DNA of 64,000 bases from Brugia malayi (GCF_000002995.4 NW_025062475.1:372001-436000), one strand, 5' to 3'; positions 1 to 13,608 are shown, numbered from the stretch's first letter. A program made the numbers and translations. Notes: generated from the sequence alone by a model not told the origin.

Positions 1-716
1 AAACCCAATACCCTATCGACAGAATATTTGAAAACAAAGGAAAGTAGATTAAAATGATTGAAACGGTAGAAGAAACGGAAATTCTAACTCGTAGAAAGGA
101 AAACAGAATGATATAAACACAGTCGTTTAATTATAAATAAACAAATAAATTAAATATATATACATATTAAAGACGGACTATGATGGAAGGATACTAGTGA
201 TGAAATTTTTGTTTAGCATACAATTATCAGTCTCTCAGTTAATATTTTATAATTTGTAAGACGCAAGATGAACAAACGCAATGTAGTAGACATTTCTTCA
301 CTAGAAACTACCTCAGTTTGATCTCAAAACCACCGTTTATTTTACTTCGAAATCTTAGTAAATAAAACATGCAAATGACCTAATGATGTGGATGAAGCGA
401 AATAAATCCTGGATGGAAAAAAACATAAAACTTACTGCAGGGTTAAAATTAGAAAAGAAGTCATCGGTGGGAAAATTAGAAAGGTAGTGGATAAAAATCA
501 ACAATTAAAAAAAAATGTCAACAAACAAGATATTTTGCTTCTCGTTTGACTATACCTTACTATTTTGTCACTAGCTATCAAAATAACTAAAAGCAATAAT
601 TCTATGAAAATGTAAAACAAAAAGTAGATAAGGTCATTAAAAAGTGATGGATATTACTGCGTTTAAAGCTTAAAACTGCATTTGAAAACATTTTAGAAAC
701 AAAAAAAAAAACGAAC

Positions 717-3700
717 TGATGGCATGTCAACATGCAGTGGTGATGGGATTGCATTTTCATCATTTACAAGAGGAATTGTTGATTGCTGTTGTTGCTGTAC
801 TTGTTGTTGTTGTTGTTGTTGATGTTGAACTACTCCGGATATTGCAATAAGTTGTTGTTGTTGTTGTTGCTGATGTTGTTGCTGAGCAAGTGAACTGGTA
901 GTTGTTGTTGTTGTCACAGAAATAATACCCGGTGACTGTCGTATCACTTCAACTGGTTGCTTTACACTGTAATCCATAATCGATAATTTCATCAGTAGGA
1001 AAAATCAATATACACAAATCAATCAGCTTAATTTTATTTTAGGAAAAGAACTAGATTAGTTATCCGAAACAAAAAAAAAAAAAAAAAAGAAAATTCGACC
1101 AATTAAGATTCTCCAAGATTTTTTAACAGTAAAAGTATGAGATCAAAAATGAACATAAAGATAATTTTGAGCAAGGATAAGATAAGAGTATAGTATAACA
1201 TGAAAATAATGTTCAAATGGATTTTTTTTTTCAACCAAAAACTTTGAACAATTAAGTAAGATGGTAGAATTTGAGAAATCAAAATTTACCTCCTTCCTCG
1301 GTAACAAAAAAAAAAAAAAAACAGCAAATATATTTCTAGAAAAAGATAACTTCCATATAAGTTCAATCAAATATATGAATGTTTTAAACTGGTACCAAAA
1401 AATGATTTATGCCATAAGAACTTAATGGGAAGAATGCCGCCTTTTACCCATAAGGACTTAATGAATATACAAATGCCGTCATTTCATTTGTGACTTCATA
1501 ATTTTTTTGAAATGAACAAGTTTGTTACTATTTTTAGCCAGCATTTTGTTACTATTTTTAGCCAGTTTGTTTGGTAATATGTTCGGAAAAATGAAGAAAA
1601 CAGGAATCTACACATTATCGGCAGTATAAAAAAAAAGAAAAAAAAAACGCTATACAGCTGCGATGAAAATTAGCAATCATAATTACAAAATTTCAGCCAA
1701 TTAATTGAGGAAAAACCCGATAATACAGGGACTTAAATCGTTAACCTAGAAATATGGCAAAATTTAAACAAACTAAGCATAACACACATACTATGCAAGC
1801 ATCCCACAATGAATTAAGTTTGAGAAAAAATTGTCAATAGTTATGAAGCTAAAAGTATATATGCAAAATAAAAAAGCAATCTAAAAAATCAAACGAGGGA
1901 AGGGCAAAAGGAAGTTTAGTGAAACAGAAATATAAACGTTAAATGACATAGCAATTCATATGTTAGACATATCAATTTTAGACGTACTTTAGCCATAATA
2001 TCTGAATAAGAGTTGCCAAAAAATTGGGAAGAACTTTTCATGTAAAAAATGAAGGAAAAATATTTTCAAAAGCAAGAGATCTGTTTTTGAATATTTGAAT
2101 AAAAAATTGAATGAATTTTTTAAATCTTCTCTTCGGAAATGCTAACGATTTCACTCTTACTATGTTAAATCAATACTAAACAAAAAAAGAAATTGACTTT
2201 TACAACGTTGTGATAAGTTAGTCTCACGTTTGATAAAAATTCTTTTTAATGAAAACTGAAAAATTCGTTCTTCATGAACTTTGATAGTTTCATTTTTGAA
2301 CAAAGACAGCATATATGTATTCATTACGTACTGTGCAAGAAATTTCATGAAATAATAAGTTGATTATCTTGCTAATCAAGAATGTTATCAATATCATTTT
2401 CATCTCCTTGTCCCGTATCCTCCCGCGGCTCACAAAAAATTATTCCAGTACATATGATTATTCATTCTTGATAATGAAATTTCTGCTCTCCTAACGCTTC
2501 ACTAATAATCACTAATGTCAATCAGAAAAAAAAAAAATTCGCCCTATTCACCTATTGAGCACTTTTCATGGTTTTATGGGTTTATAATTTCGTCAGCTGT
2601 TCTCTTTGAAAAAATAAGAAAGACTTTTCCTTTCCTCTAAAAGTTTCATTTGATCTTAAATGATAAAAGTGGCAGGCCTTAAAATAAATTCAAGTACGAC
2701 AAATCAAGATGAGAAAATAGAGAGAAGATGAGGGAGTAAATATTAGAAGAAAATGAATGGCTGAATTGAAAAATGAACCCTTTTTATATCAATACTTACC
2801 AGACCTTCTGCCAGTATGGTATTGCCAAAAATTACAGCACTTTATTTAATACTCATAACAGAAATGTTCCGGAATTTTAAGAGAAAGATGGAAAATGGAT
2901 TTCAAAAAAAAAAACCTTGTTTGTAAAATGCTTCCTTTGGTGTTTTTCGTCCCAAGTCCAACAGCCACGCTGTATGGTATTCCTGGAGGTGGTGGTGGTG
3001 TGGCTGGTGGCGGTGGTGAACTAAGCGAACTTTCACCGCTCACTTGACTAAAAAACTTCCTTTTTAAATTTTCAAAATGAAGAAAAAATCTAAAATAAAG
3101 AAACAAATTAATCAGCATTTTAACCTTATAAATAATTTTGCTTCACTTCCTTATCCTTATTCAACAAATTTCTATTCGCCCTTTCACTATTTTATTGTTG
3201 AACTTATAGTTTCGTGAATAAAATTATAAAAACTTAGCCTCGCTTTCTTATTAATAAGTAACAATATTAGGTACTGAAATACCAAAACTCGGTATGATAC
3301 ATTTACTTATCCTTATGATTTTCCTTTGCCTCTAATAAATTATATTATAGTTCAGGATTAAATTCTAAACACTCTTTATAGAACTCAAGCAATGTTCGCA
3401 AAAAATCAGTCAAGACATTTGATCGGTTATAAGAGAGTTTTCATCACTATAGTTAAGTAGTGTGAAGTTTGAACAATCCAGGATTAAAACATTATGCGAA
3501 AAGAATTAAAGAAAGAACACTGTGACATCTAATGATCATTGCGGTATCTGTTAATTTAGCTAGCATATTCTTCCAGATAACATAACTGCATGAATGGAAA
3601 TGTAATGTTAATAAAACAGCTTACAATGTCAGTCGTTAAACTGTTTTCCAAATTATTTTGAGAACTGATCAGATTATTCCTATAACCACTCACTTTATTG

Positions 3701-6700
3701 CGTAACCAATATCGAATGATCTTACTTAACAGCCTAACAATCCTACTTTTATTTTTAGATTCAACAAAGGAATAGTTTCAAGAGAAATAACAATTTACAT
3801 ATAATTAAAAGGAAACAAAATCAAAATATTGCACAAACCTGCAAAGTATTTTCAAATTAGGTACGTTAACGATGTTTAACATAGTAGACTATAAAAATAC
3901 ACATATGCGCATATATTTATATGCACATAAACGGCAAAATATATGAATAGAATTAATATATGTGTCGATAAATGAGTATAATATAATAATAAAATATAAT
4001 ATAAGTATATTTTGAACCAGGAGTATCGCGCCAATTTCAGGAGATCAACAAATAAAAAAAAAGACAACAATTGATTGTTTGAACATGGAACCTTCTAGAG
4101 GATATAACTTTTTGCCTAAACAACAGTTCTCTGTTTACTGATGCACATCACAGCTAATTTCTTATATACCAAGGCTAGCAATTTTACTTCATAATGAAGT
4201 GGGGAAAAAGATGTATAGTTCATTATTTATATTCTAAATATTCGATGAAGATTATGAAATCATAAAAGAAAAGTGTCATTTCAAAGTTGCAGAATTACTA
4301 AACTTAACAGGAACGAATGCATATATTGCATATAAACAGTAAAAGTTAGTTCATCTCGACTTTCTCTTGGTCCGAAGCACCATAGTTACTTTGAACCTTT
4401 CCCACTTCCTAAGGTTCGAGGAATCGAAATATAAATGAAGTAATTTGTTTAGAAATAGTATAAGCTAATAAGAGCATATTACTAACTTGGTAAGTTTTAA
4501 TGGTGTAGCTGGTGTACTCCTGCTAGCTGATATTTGTCGTGTAAGAAGTGCACTGGGCTCGCCACTCAAATGTCTTTGTTTTGTTGCATTATCGTCCGTT
4601 TCCTAAATGATATTAGTGCTTCAAAGATTAGATTTCAATATAAAACAAAATATCTACTGGTAAACAAATTTTTATAATTCAGTAAGTTCATATCTACTCA
4701 AAGTAATTTATGAAATGGATTCCTGAACACAAAATTAAAGTTGTCCCTTGAAATGATTCTAATAATATATACAGAAAAAAATTGTGTTTAGTTGGGTTAT
4801 AAAAAAACCTTTGGTAAAACCGGTGCAGGTGATGCAGCTGGTGATATTCTCCCATCGATATTGTTTTCCATTTTCTCATCAGAATCAACCGAACCAAAAA
4901 TAGCACCACCTAACTGTGGAGTATATGACTGCAAATCTAACTCATCATAAACTCCTGAAATTTGAAATCATTTTTTCTATTTGGCTGTAACAGATGATAA
5001 AACTCAATAAATTATTGCAAAATTAAAAAATAATCCAGAGAGCTTAGTGCTTAAAAATGTAACTAAAGACAGTTAGTTGGAAAGCAGACTTTTTATTCAC
5101 AAATTCAGTTATTCATAAAACCACTTGAATTCTACGACATTCTGTAATAAAAACAATTTTGAATAATAAAAAATTAACCTGTTGTTTCAGGATCAAATGA
5201 TTCAGAATCATTTTCACTTTCAGGATCTAAAGATTCGATGTACATTTCGAAAGGTTCTTTTAACGCATCCATTACTCTCTTACTTTCTAATGTTTCGTTA
5301 TTAACAAGCCTCATACAAATTTCCAATTTTGATACATGAAACCTTATCCGTTCCAGATGTTTTCTCAAATCATCCAGTCGTTTCAATTTCTAAAATAATT
5401 TTTTACTGCAAGATAATTTCTAGTGCATAATTTCCACAAACTGCTAGCAAATTTGTTGCTTCTTATTTGAGATGAATAATCTGAGAATATGAAATGTACA
5501 TAGTTTAACGCTTCAGTAATTAAGCTGCTGATGACTCTATTCTTTTTACTCGCATAATGAAAAACATTGTACGTATTCGTAATTATTGGATGTGGAAAAT
5601 TGAAAAAAAAAAAACTTGCAATTTGTCAATAATATATCATTTCTCTCTTCATCTCCTATTCCTGAACAGTGAGTAAAGGTAAACAAACGATTTTTCAAGA
5701 GAAATGGGTTATTCAACTTATAAATTTTAATAAAACTGGGATAGAAAAGACAACGGAGTGGAACGCCTTTTGTTCAAAAGATGTCAAGACGAATTATTGA
5801 AAAAATACAGATAAGGAAAACTAATGCACCTCTTTCTCCCCTTTCTTTGGATCATCTCTTTTTCCTTTCTTTCGAGTTTGATCAGCTGTTGACAAAGATT
5901 CAATTTGTGATTCAGTCTTATCGGCTTCGTCTTCCAGATATCGTATTTGGCACTAAAAACTTGCTTTTAAAAAAAAATTCCGGCATATAAGATTTCAGCT
6001 AAACTTAGAATTCTTAAGAAATCTTGAAATGCCAAATATTAAAATACCTGCAACCATTCTACAGTTTCTGTTTTTTCTTTTTCTCGTGGATCAAGCTTTT
6101 CTTCGGCTGATAACCCTTGCTTGCTATGTGGTTTGGTTTTATTCTCCCTTTCAATATCTTTAAACTGCTCCATTCTTTGTTCTATTAATTTCCGATAAGA
6201 AGTCAATTTATCCTTATCCTGAAAAATGCTTAGGAATATAAATCATCATCATTATAAGCGTGTTTGCATAGGCATAAAGCAGAGATCCGAGTATAATATC
6301 AGCATAATTCAATTTTCTAGTCCATATTAACCTTAACATCTTATTTCTATATTTCTTTAGTTCTGTTAATACACCTAAGAACTGATAAAAGATTTTGCAG
6401 GACTCAAAAAATCTGAGCATTTTTGAATTGCAAAAAATTCATACACACAGAAAACAATAACCTTAATATCGGATGAGTTTTGCCAACCCTTAATTTGATC
6501 CCTTAACCTTTGCAACTTTTTTATTTCTTTCTTCAAATCATCCTGAAATATTATTCAATAGTACTGATTTGTAATAATGAATCAATACGTTGAAACAGTG
6601 TCCTAAAACACAAATGAACCGAAAAAACTTTGCCAATGTTCAAATAGATTCCATTCATAAGATACTTTCGAAAATTTGGCAAATATTGCAAATTCCGCGA

Positions 6701-7041
6701 AAATATCCCGTCGTCTACTAACAAATTGAGTTAAGATTTCAGTGGTGTTTATGAATTAAACAAGTCTTGCTTTAAACCAAAAACTTTAGAGAGAAGATAA
6801 ACCTGAAACTTCTCCCTCTGATTATCGCTATTTGCTTCCTGCATTTTAGCCATTGTTTCTTCGAATAATTCCACTCCTTCCTCCACCTGTAATAGCATTG
6901 TAATAGCTCAGAATTGCTTTAATTTGAATTAAGCAAATAAAATGAAATCAAAAATGCCCTAAAAAATGGCTCCAAATTTGAAACAGCGACCTTTTTGAAA
7001 CATTTATCAATTTCATTGAGCAGTTTTCGTTTTTCGGCCAT
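717..7041 (-). CDS. ntl-3: CCR4-NOT complex subunit 3 (CNOT3/NTL-3), 3' end off window
   Basis: NOT3/NOT5-family scaffold subunit of the cytoplasmic/nuclear CCR4-NOT deadenylase. Ten exons can be followed in phase: 7041-6991, 6886-6803, 6542-6462, 6218-6048, 5952-5830, 5389-5179, 4954-4809, 4602-4487, 3047-2916 and 966-717, giving 455 codons with no stop. The start [18 protein letters not shown] is the characteristic Not3 N-terminus, followed by the coiled-coil blocks [50 protein letters not shown] and [13 protein letters not shown], then VYDELDLQ. The rest is low-complexity: Ser/Pro-rich, a Pro run, and a Thr then Gln-rich exon (717-966). The C-terminal NOT box is missing and must lie to the left of position 1. 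A TTTTTTTCAG acceptor ends at 7063, 22 bases before the ATG, consistent with trans-splicing or a 5' UTR intron. The junction 2916 to 966 is supported only by phase, so a small exon between them could be missed. Confidence 0.9.
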
Positions 7042-7062
7042 TGAAATGCTTTTGAAAGTGAG

Positions 7063-7072
7063 CTGAAAAAAA
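7063..7072 (-). other. Splice acceptor just upstream of the ntl-3 start
   Basis: On the minus strand a T-rich tract ending in CAG lies 22 bases before the ntl-3 ATG. This is where a spliced leader or a 5' UTR exon would join. A possible upstream 5' UTR donor (GTAAGTATAA) is visible at about 7375 on the same strand. Confidence 0.5.
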
Positions 7073-8993
7073 CTACGAATACAAAGCATATGTTTTTATT
7101 GCACATGGAAATCATCGAACATTTCATTAAATTTTGTGACTTTCTATTATATCACCTCTCCTAATATTCCGAAAATAAAACATCAGAAACTGGACCTTAA
7201 AATAAAGCTTATCAGCTTTTCTAAAATATATCATTCTATGATTTTAATTTACAATAGATTATGATTTTTGAAAATCCCAACTTAAAATTTCCATTAAAGA
7301 AACAGAGACATTTCTACCTTTTCTCCTATTTGAAAAGAAATTTGAACTTACCAAAACAAAAAATTATACTTACCTAATTACAGAGGTACAAGACACAAAT
7401 GTATAGAAATGAGATCGATGAATGATGAAAAACAGAGTCTCTCGCTGATCGCTTCCAAGCATTCAGCGGCGAGCAAAGCCTTTGGATACAGCAGTAGCAG
7501 CAACAGCAAAAGAAGAACAGTTCCCAAGTTCAACAGTTCCTGTTGTCTTATTTCAAAGACCGATAGACTTTTTTTTTTTGTACGATATATCACAGTAACA
7601 AATTATTATGTGTTATATACTATTTCGTTGCTACTGTCACAAACAAAATTGTTCAGTGAAATCAATAACACGCGAATTTAACTGCGATAAAACCCTGAAA
7701 ATAATGCATAGGAAAGGGTTACTTCATGAAATAACAAGTTTTGTAATTAACGATAGCAACTAAACTTAGACCAAAATATCGCATGTCCTCCTTTACCATT
7801 ATTAAAAAAAAATATGGTTATTATGAGTTATAAAACATTTGTGTAGAAAGTACTCATTAAAAAATTTAACATAATAATATGAAAATGAGCTTCAGCATCC
7901 GATAATAATGATAGTAATGTGTTCTAAATCGTATAATGTTCTAATTATTAAGCGTACAAAACAAAATAATTTGGCTTTTTTTTTTTTTTTGAAATAAACA
8001 CATGTCTTATAGTTATGCATTAATAATGACAGAACAGACAATTTGTATGAACAGAAAGTTAAATTTACATTTCACATTACTATACTTTAAAACAAAAAGA
8101 AAATGGAAATATTAAATATTACTCGAAAATTTTTGTCTTATGCAATTTATAAATTATAACATGCATGTAATGAAATTTTCCAATCATGTGATAATCAGTC
8201 ACGTGATAATTACCTCTCGATCATACAACGAATGCATTAAGTGAACATAAGGAAACATCCTGAAATAAATAACCTTACAGCAAAACATAATCAAAATTTA
8301 CCGCATTACTATAAATAAACAAACATATAATGAATCAAAATATGAATTAAAGTTTGAAATTTTTGAAGTTAAAAAAATTTTTTAAAGTGTTAATTAAATG
8401 TTCTAATTTCATTAAATTAAAAAAAAAATTCAACTTCATAGCAAATATAATCAACGTAGAGAGATAAAATATGAAAATTAGTACTGAGTTCAAACTATAT
8501 TAAAATTATTTCTCTTTTTTGCGCGATCAATAGACAATTACTGATAGTTTACTGGTTGATGGCCGCGGCCCGAAATATTTTCGCGGTAAAAACTGACGCG
8601 TTTTTTTTCTATATGATTATCAATTCCGATAAGATTGAAATTTTCTCTTTTGAATGGATGGATTATTGATTGATTAGCAGTAGATATTTTGTTGGTTGGT
8701 TTTTTTTTTTTTTTTTTTCCGAATAAATGGCTTAATTCATTTTCAAAATTCTTGTTTTGATTAGATGAGATTAATTTTTCTCAGCAATTTTCCTTCTATC
8801 AAATGATCAATTAGCTCTCATAAGATTTAATTTAAAAATTTCTTCTAATTTTGAAAATATTGTTTTCCCATTTGTTCTACTACTACAGTAGTTATTAAAA
8901 TTTTATTATTTGTATATTTACTTTTTTTTTCCCCAGTTGCTCCAAAATGAGGTCCATTAAATTTCCAGAAATAATCCCGGTTTTCTCATTCTG
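7073..8993. other. Intergenic / ntl-3 upstream region
   Basis: AT-rich DNA with long T and A runs. A GC-richer patch at about 8521-8605 contains CCGCGG and several CpGs. A Ser-rich reading on the plus strand near 7409-7560 and a Leu-rich one opposite it come from a CAG/CTG-type repeat and show no gene structure. No gene is seen. Confidence 0.5.
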
Positions 8994-9185
8994 ATGATCA
9001 GTTTCTCTAATTTATTCATCTGTTGTATACAAATGAAATATGTTGTTTCAAACGACATTAGTAACCTGTGGATAAAAGATAAGATTCCTGATAGACAAGT
9101 ATTTCTGAATATTAATAATCTCGATTCTTCGGATTCAACTTCGGATCCTATTTACTCACTCGATGTTACGGATGTTGCGAAGTAA
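8994..9185 (+). CDS. Small ORF, hypothetical, doubtful
   Basis: A 63-codon single-exon reading frame beginning MISFSNLFICCIQ and ending DVTDVAK. It has a hydrophobic start that could be a weak signal sequence, then a polar Asn/Asp/Ser-rich remainder. A CCCCAG acceptor lies about 60 bases upstream at 8936. Codon composition is less AT-biased than the flanks, but there is no recognised domain, and the ATG nearest the acceptor (8947) opens a different frame that stops after 15 codons. It may be a chance ORF. Confidence 0.2.
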   Translation: MISFSNLFICCIQMKYVVSNDISNLWIKDKIPDRQVFLNINNLDSSDSTSDPIYSLDVTDVAK

Positions 9186-11547
9186 ATCATTAAAAAGAAA
9201 TCAGACGATTACTTTTATCGCCTATCACATATCGCGATACCTCTTTTTTTGCAAGATTTTGTTGATTGTAATAATATAACCAAATTATTCATCAGGAAAA
9301 TTCCATAACATCCAAGGAATTCCGGATTAATAATCAGCGATGATCAAATTTGAATCCCGGATTAGTAATTAGCGACGACCAAATGTGCAAATATCAAATG
9401 TTAAGTGAATTCATTCAAACCATTACATATATGAAAATATTACTATTGTAATTCAGTATGGAGTGAAAAAAGAAAAGGGTATAAATAAATCAGGTAAATT
9501 ATTTCTTTTTTTTTTTCTCTATTGTAAAAATGCACTCCATGAGTTCAGATGATTTAAAAAATCTAAGTAACCAATCTATTTTCAGCATATTGATATTCAC
9601 AGTTATAATTCTCATGAATAGTTTTGTAATGTAAATTCCAGTTTAAACCTTGGATGATGGTAGTCCGCATTAGCTTATTTGTTAAATATATCATCAAATG
9701 GAAATATAATTGACAAATGGAAATATAAGTGATTTCAACTAATTATGAAGTTTAAATTGCTTAATCTTATTTTAGTCTTGTGCTTTTCCAAAACTTTTAA
9801 TTTTTTAAAAATGAACAGAAAAAAAAAATCTGAAATATCTCTTTTGTCATAAAAAACGACCCATTTAAATTACATTCAAATTCTAATACTTTTGCCAGAT
9901 ATCTAATAAGTCATTCACCAAATAATTTCGCATTTGTAACTAATCTATATCTAGATCATTTAAGCCATTATGCTAATTCCTTTTTCTCACACAATAAAAA
10001 ACCCTTTGTTAGCAAACCCTTTGTTAACAAAAACCCTTTATTAGCAATCTTTGTTTCACATCAGTTAAATGTCCTCTGCCGGATATCTGATCAGTTCAGT
10101 TCTGTATATAAACCAGCCATCCTCTATTGCACTTATTCATTCTATATTTTGGGGTGGTTTTCGATATTATTGTTTTATAATTATGTTATGTCTTTCGTTA
10201 CGCGTTGTTATAATGTTGATTTGTTGGTTTAATTACCCAAGTTTGAGGCAAAATAAAATATCTGACAGTCTACATTCCACGACAAATGTTATGATTGAGT
10301 GATATTCTCTTTTTGTAATATATTCACTTCTTTTGACAATATTATATTAGCAATTTATGGAACCAGTTTTTAAAAGTTAAATCCTTTGCTTTTTTCTTTT
10401 CTTAACATACTGTATACCGTATGCCTCCTTAGCGTACTGTATACCGTATGTTTTCTTAGCATACTGTAAACCTGGCATATTGTATGTTTCAATTGCTTGC
10501 TTAAGACTGCCTCGATACATCTGAAAACGGTATTTGATTAAGATAATGAAGAAAAAACCAGTTATTATCGAAGGTTTAATTAAATTTATATCTTGTAATC
10601 ATTTGTAATCTTATTTATTATACAGAAAATTTTAATGAATTAAAATTTGATTTCCTTACTTTTATGAAAAATGAAATTTTCTAATTTGTTCTACTAATTG
10701 TATCGTTGGAAAGAAATTCATGTTTGATTGGTTTCAGCAATTTTAAAAATTTATCATTTTTATAGATTTTTTAACTATGAAAGCTCTTTATAATCATAAT
10801 ATCGCATGCGTTACTTTGCGCATGCCACTGAACCAAGAGGATGTAATATTTATTTATAAATATCTTCATAGTTTACTTCATATATTTTACTTTGCAAGAA
10901 ATAAGTAATAGTTAAGTTTTTGTTATATTTTAAAATTTGCAAAAGTAGTCAGTAAAATTTAATTTTTACTGGTTAACAAAAATTTTATTTTAAGGAATAG
11001 TTAATCTTTTTAATAAATAATTTTTTAATAAGTAAAGAAAATTTTTTAATGAAAAAAAAAAATTTGACTTGTTAGCTTTTAGTGATAGGATGTCTACATT
11101 GAAAGGCGATAATATGAAGATCAATGATATGAAGTTGTCGAAGTCAATGTTTAAGCTTCTTTCATCATTATTTGAGAGTAAATTTATTTATTCATTCACA
11201 AATAATATAAAACGTGAAATAATCACATACTTTCTAATAAAATCAAATGTGTTTAAAAACTAAAACTTTTTTTCAAATATGACACATGCAAACTTTACAC
11301 CTATCAGTGTTATTTCAAATTTAACGTATAGAAAAAATGTGAACACAAAAATTCTAAATGTGTTAAATCAGTTAAGAAGATGAATATTTGTGTTTATTTG
11401 AAAATACCACAAAAAAATGTATTATCTATTATAACATCGTAATACCCAAATGATCAGTATATTGATCTTTTTAGTTTTTAAAAAAAGGAAAAAAAAAGGT
11501 GTCTGAAGTACTTTCAGTCAAAGATTTGTTCTTTTTTCGTAATTTTT
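9186..11547. other. Intergenic region with SL1-like site and short local repeats
   Basis: No convincing gene. Visible structure: a two-copy imperfect duplication (CCGGATTA...AGCGA) at about 9316-9395, triplicated AACCCTTT(G/A)TTA units at about 10000-10045, the SL1-identical site at 10226-10247, and a three-copy array around CATACTGTATACCGTATG at about 10405-10485. The remainder is AT-rich. Confidence 0.5.
10226..10247 (+). other. 22-bp match to nematode SL1 spliced leader, outside a normal SL RNA gene
   Basis: The bases beginning GGTTTAATTACCCAAGTT and ending TGAG match all 22 positions of the SL1 leader known from C. elegans and filariae. A functional SL RNA gene has a GT splice donor directly after the leader (GAG|GTAAAC in C. 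elegans); here the next bases are GCAAAATAAA. No clear Sm site or snRNA stem-loops are visible downstream; the nearest U-run, TCTTTTTGTAAT at about 10308, is weak. It could be an SL RNA pseudogene, a variant with a GC donor, or a genomic copy of a trans-spliced mRNA 5' end. Confidence 0.85.
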
Positions 11548-13608
11548 CTATTTGGTGATTTGGAATTGAGTCGTTTTTACTACGCTATTCCTCAGACGTG
11601 AGTGTAAATACTTACGAGCACGTTTATTAGTTAAAAAAAAAGCTGTAGGTAATACACAACGACCTAAAATGACATTTAAATTGATGAGAATATTCATCGT
11701 AATTAAACCTTCTTGACAAAAACTTTTTACCAGAAGCATTGGCAAAATACCAACTAATATTACTGAAATTATTAATGAGCCAGAAGTCATTGCAGCTAGA
11801 ATTAACATCGACCGTTCACGTTTAATATTTTCCAACATACTCATTCTATGTCCTCCATATCTTCCATCAGTTGCTAAAATTTCATCAATTTATATTTAAT
11901 TTAGCAAAAACAATAAAGATTTAATAAGCATCAAAAGAATTCTGAAAAATTTTTCAGTGATTTTAAAAACTTATTTATGTACAATGTAATATGGAAAAGT
12001 AAAATTTCAAAAAGTTATTTTGTTATTTTAGAAAAAGGAAAACGATTTATTAAAATGAACTTTGTGCTTCATTCTTAATTGAAGTGAAACGGTGACGTAT
12101 TGTGGAAATAATTGCGCAGTACATAACGAATATTGTAAGTGATAGAAATAGCTCGCAACTATAGAAGAAACTGAAAACTGATAAGAGATAATTAATTCAT
12201 AAATGAAAATTTTAATCTTATAAAATGGTAATGTTAATTTTTTGATTTTTTTTTTCTTATTATACTTACAAAAAAGGAAGAAATAAACATAAACTTTTAA
12301 TGCAAAGCTAAAATGAAATGATTTTAAAAATTTATAAGCTCTAAAAAAAGAAAAAAAAAATTAAAGCAATCTTAAATCTAACATTAGAAAAACTTGTCCG
12401 CTATCACTTGATTGTTTGCTACAATCTCTTATCCAAAGCAATGTTGAGACTTGAAAACTTCTCGTGCAATAATGAAAGTCCACAAATGTAAGTGCTGAAA
12501 ATTTCAAATTCAACATAAATAAATAAATTATGAGTCTAGAATTTTGTTTTCCTGGCCTTTTTATAAAATTAGAATTTATTTGGTAATATTAAATTAATAG
12601 CAGGCTGTTAAAATAAAAGATTATTTCTAAAATTATTTAAATATGGATAAAGTTGACAGTCAGTAAAACTATCAACTGGCATCAGTGATCAGTTGTTAAT
12701 CTTTAGCTGTTTAAAAATGTAATAAACGTTTTTTGGATAAAGAGACAAATCAGTTTATCATACCAAAGACTGTCAACCATGTGAAAAAGAGGACAAAATA
12801 CAACTTTGTTGATTCGAACAAAACAATATATTTTGGTAAAATTATAGCCACGAATCGATTCAGTGTTAATAAAAATGAAAAACATAGTATGTCGTAAAAT
12901 GAAAATACATTAATTGTAGCGAATATGCGATTAATCCACGCTGTTTTGTATGCTACATCACAAAATAAACAATTTATTAAAAGTTGTTTAGATGAAATAA
13001 TTAGATGTTAGTTACTTGCCACTTATTTCGTATTCCTTATATGACTAATACTTGGACGGTTTTGGCTATGAATAAAATCATATCAGTGATTGCAATTCTG
13101 ATTAGATCAATAAAATGTTTATTTGTAGCAGTGTGCTACTATTGAATTAAGAATTAGATAATCAAATTTAAAATATTATTAGAGATTTAGCACACTATTT
13201 CTACTCCTCAATAATAGGCTTAACTTTTCGTTCATCCTAACTTTACCTTAAAATAATTGTGCAAATAAAGTACTTACCATATGAACTATTTTTAGACAGT
13301 AATATTTTAGGTAATACAATAGTAATTTGTGGAGTAAAATTTATAAATTGACAAATAATAATTTGTGATACAATAACGATAAATGAATGGCCATAAAGAT
13401 TATCCCGATTGCAGCATACGATAGCCATTAGTACAGTACTAGTGATACTGTACAGCAAGGAGAGAGAAAAGAGTAGAAGTACTGTATATTTTGTAATCAT
13501 ATACTGTTCATCTCTTATGTCAAATACATTTGTCTTATTTTCTTCTTCGCAACACTTCAAGGGTGATATTAGAAATAATGCAATAATATAGTAATAATGA
13601 GCTATCAT
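11548..13608 (-). CDS. Nematode seven-transmembrane receptor (chemoreceptor-like GPCR)
   Basis: Complete five-exon gene: 13608-13278, 12952-12764, 12494-12408, 12177-12061 and 11873-11548, totalling 349 codons plus TAG with all phases consistent. A hydrophobic, signal-like N-terminus (MIAHYYYIIALFLISPLKCC) is followed by TM1 (KYTVLLLFSLSLLYSITS), TM2 and TM3 ending in LNRFVAIILP at about residues 141-150; the Asn-Arg-Phe replaces the usual Asp-Arg-Tyr, as in the nematode Srx/Srt-type families. A loop with paired Cys follows, then TM5 (SLTIFVMYCAIISTI) and TM6-7 in the last exon, with a basic tail. The start ATG at 13608 follows a TTTTCAG acceptor at 13617. The exon 3 donor and exon 4 acceptor were chosen as the pair that keeps the frame open. 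Ligand and exact family are unknown. Confidence 0.7.

Noticed and set aside
2390..2440. GC-rich patch that could be an additional ntl-3 exon (minus, [13 protein letters not shown])
   Set aside because: No suitable acceptor/donor pair in the needed phase was found; left out of the model.
2806..2815. Possible 8-base ntl-3 microexon between GGCAG and GTAAGT
   Set aside because: Including it breaks the phase to the polyglutamine exon; the direct 2916 to 966 junction is in frame.
7378..7681. Overlapping Ser-rich (plus) and Leu-rich (minus) frames
   Set aside because: Short AGC/CAG repeats read in opposite directions; at most this is ntl-3 5' UTR.
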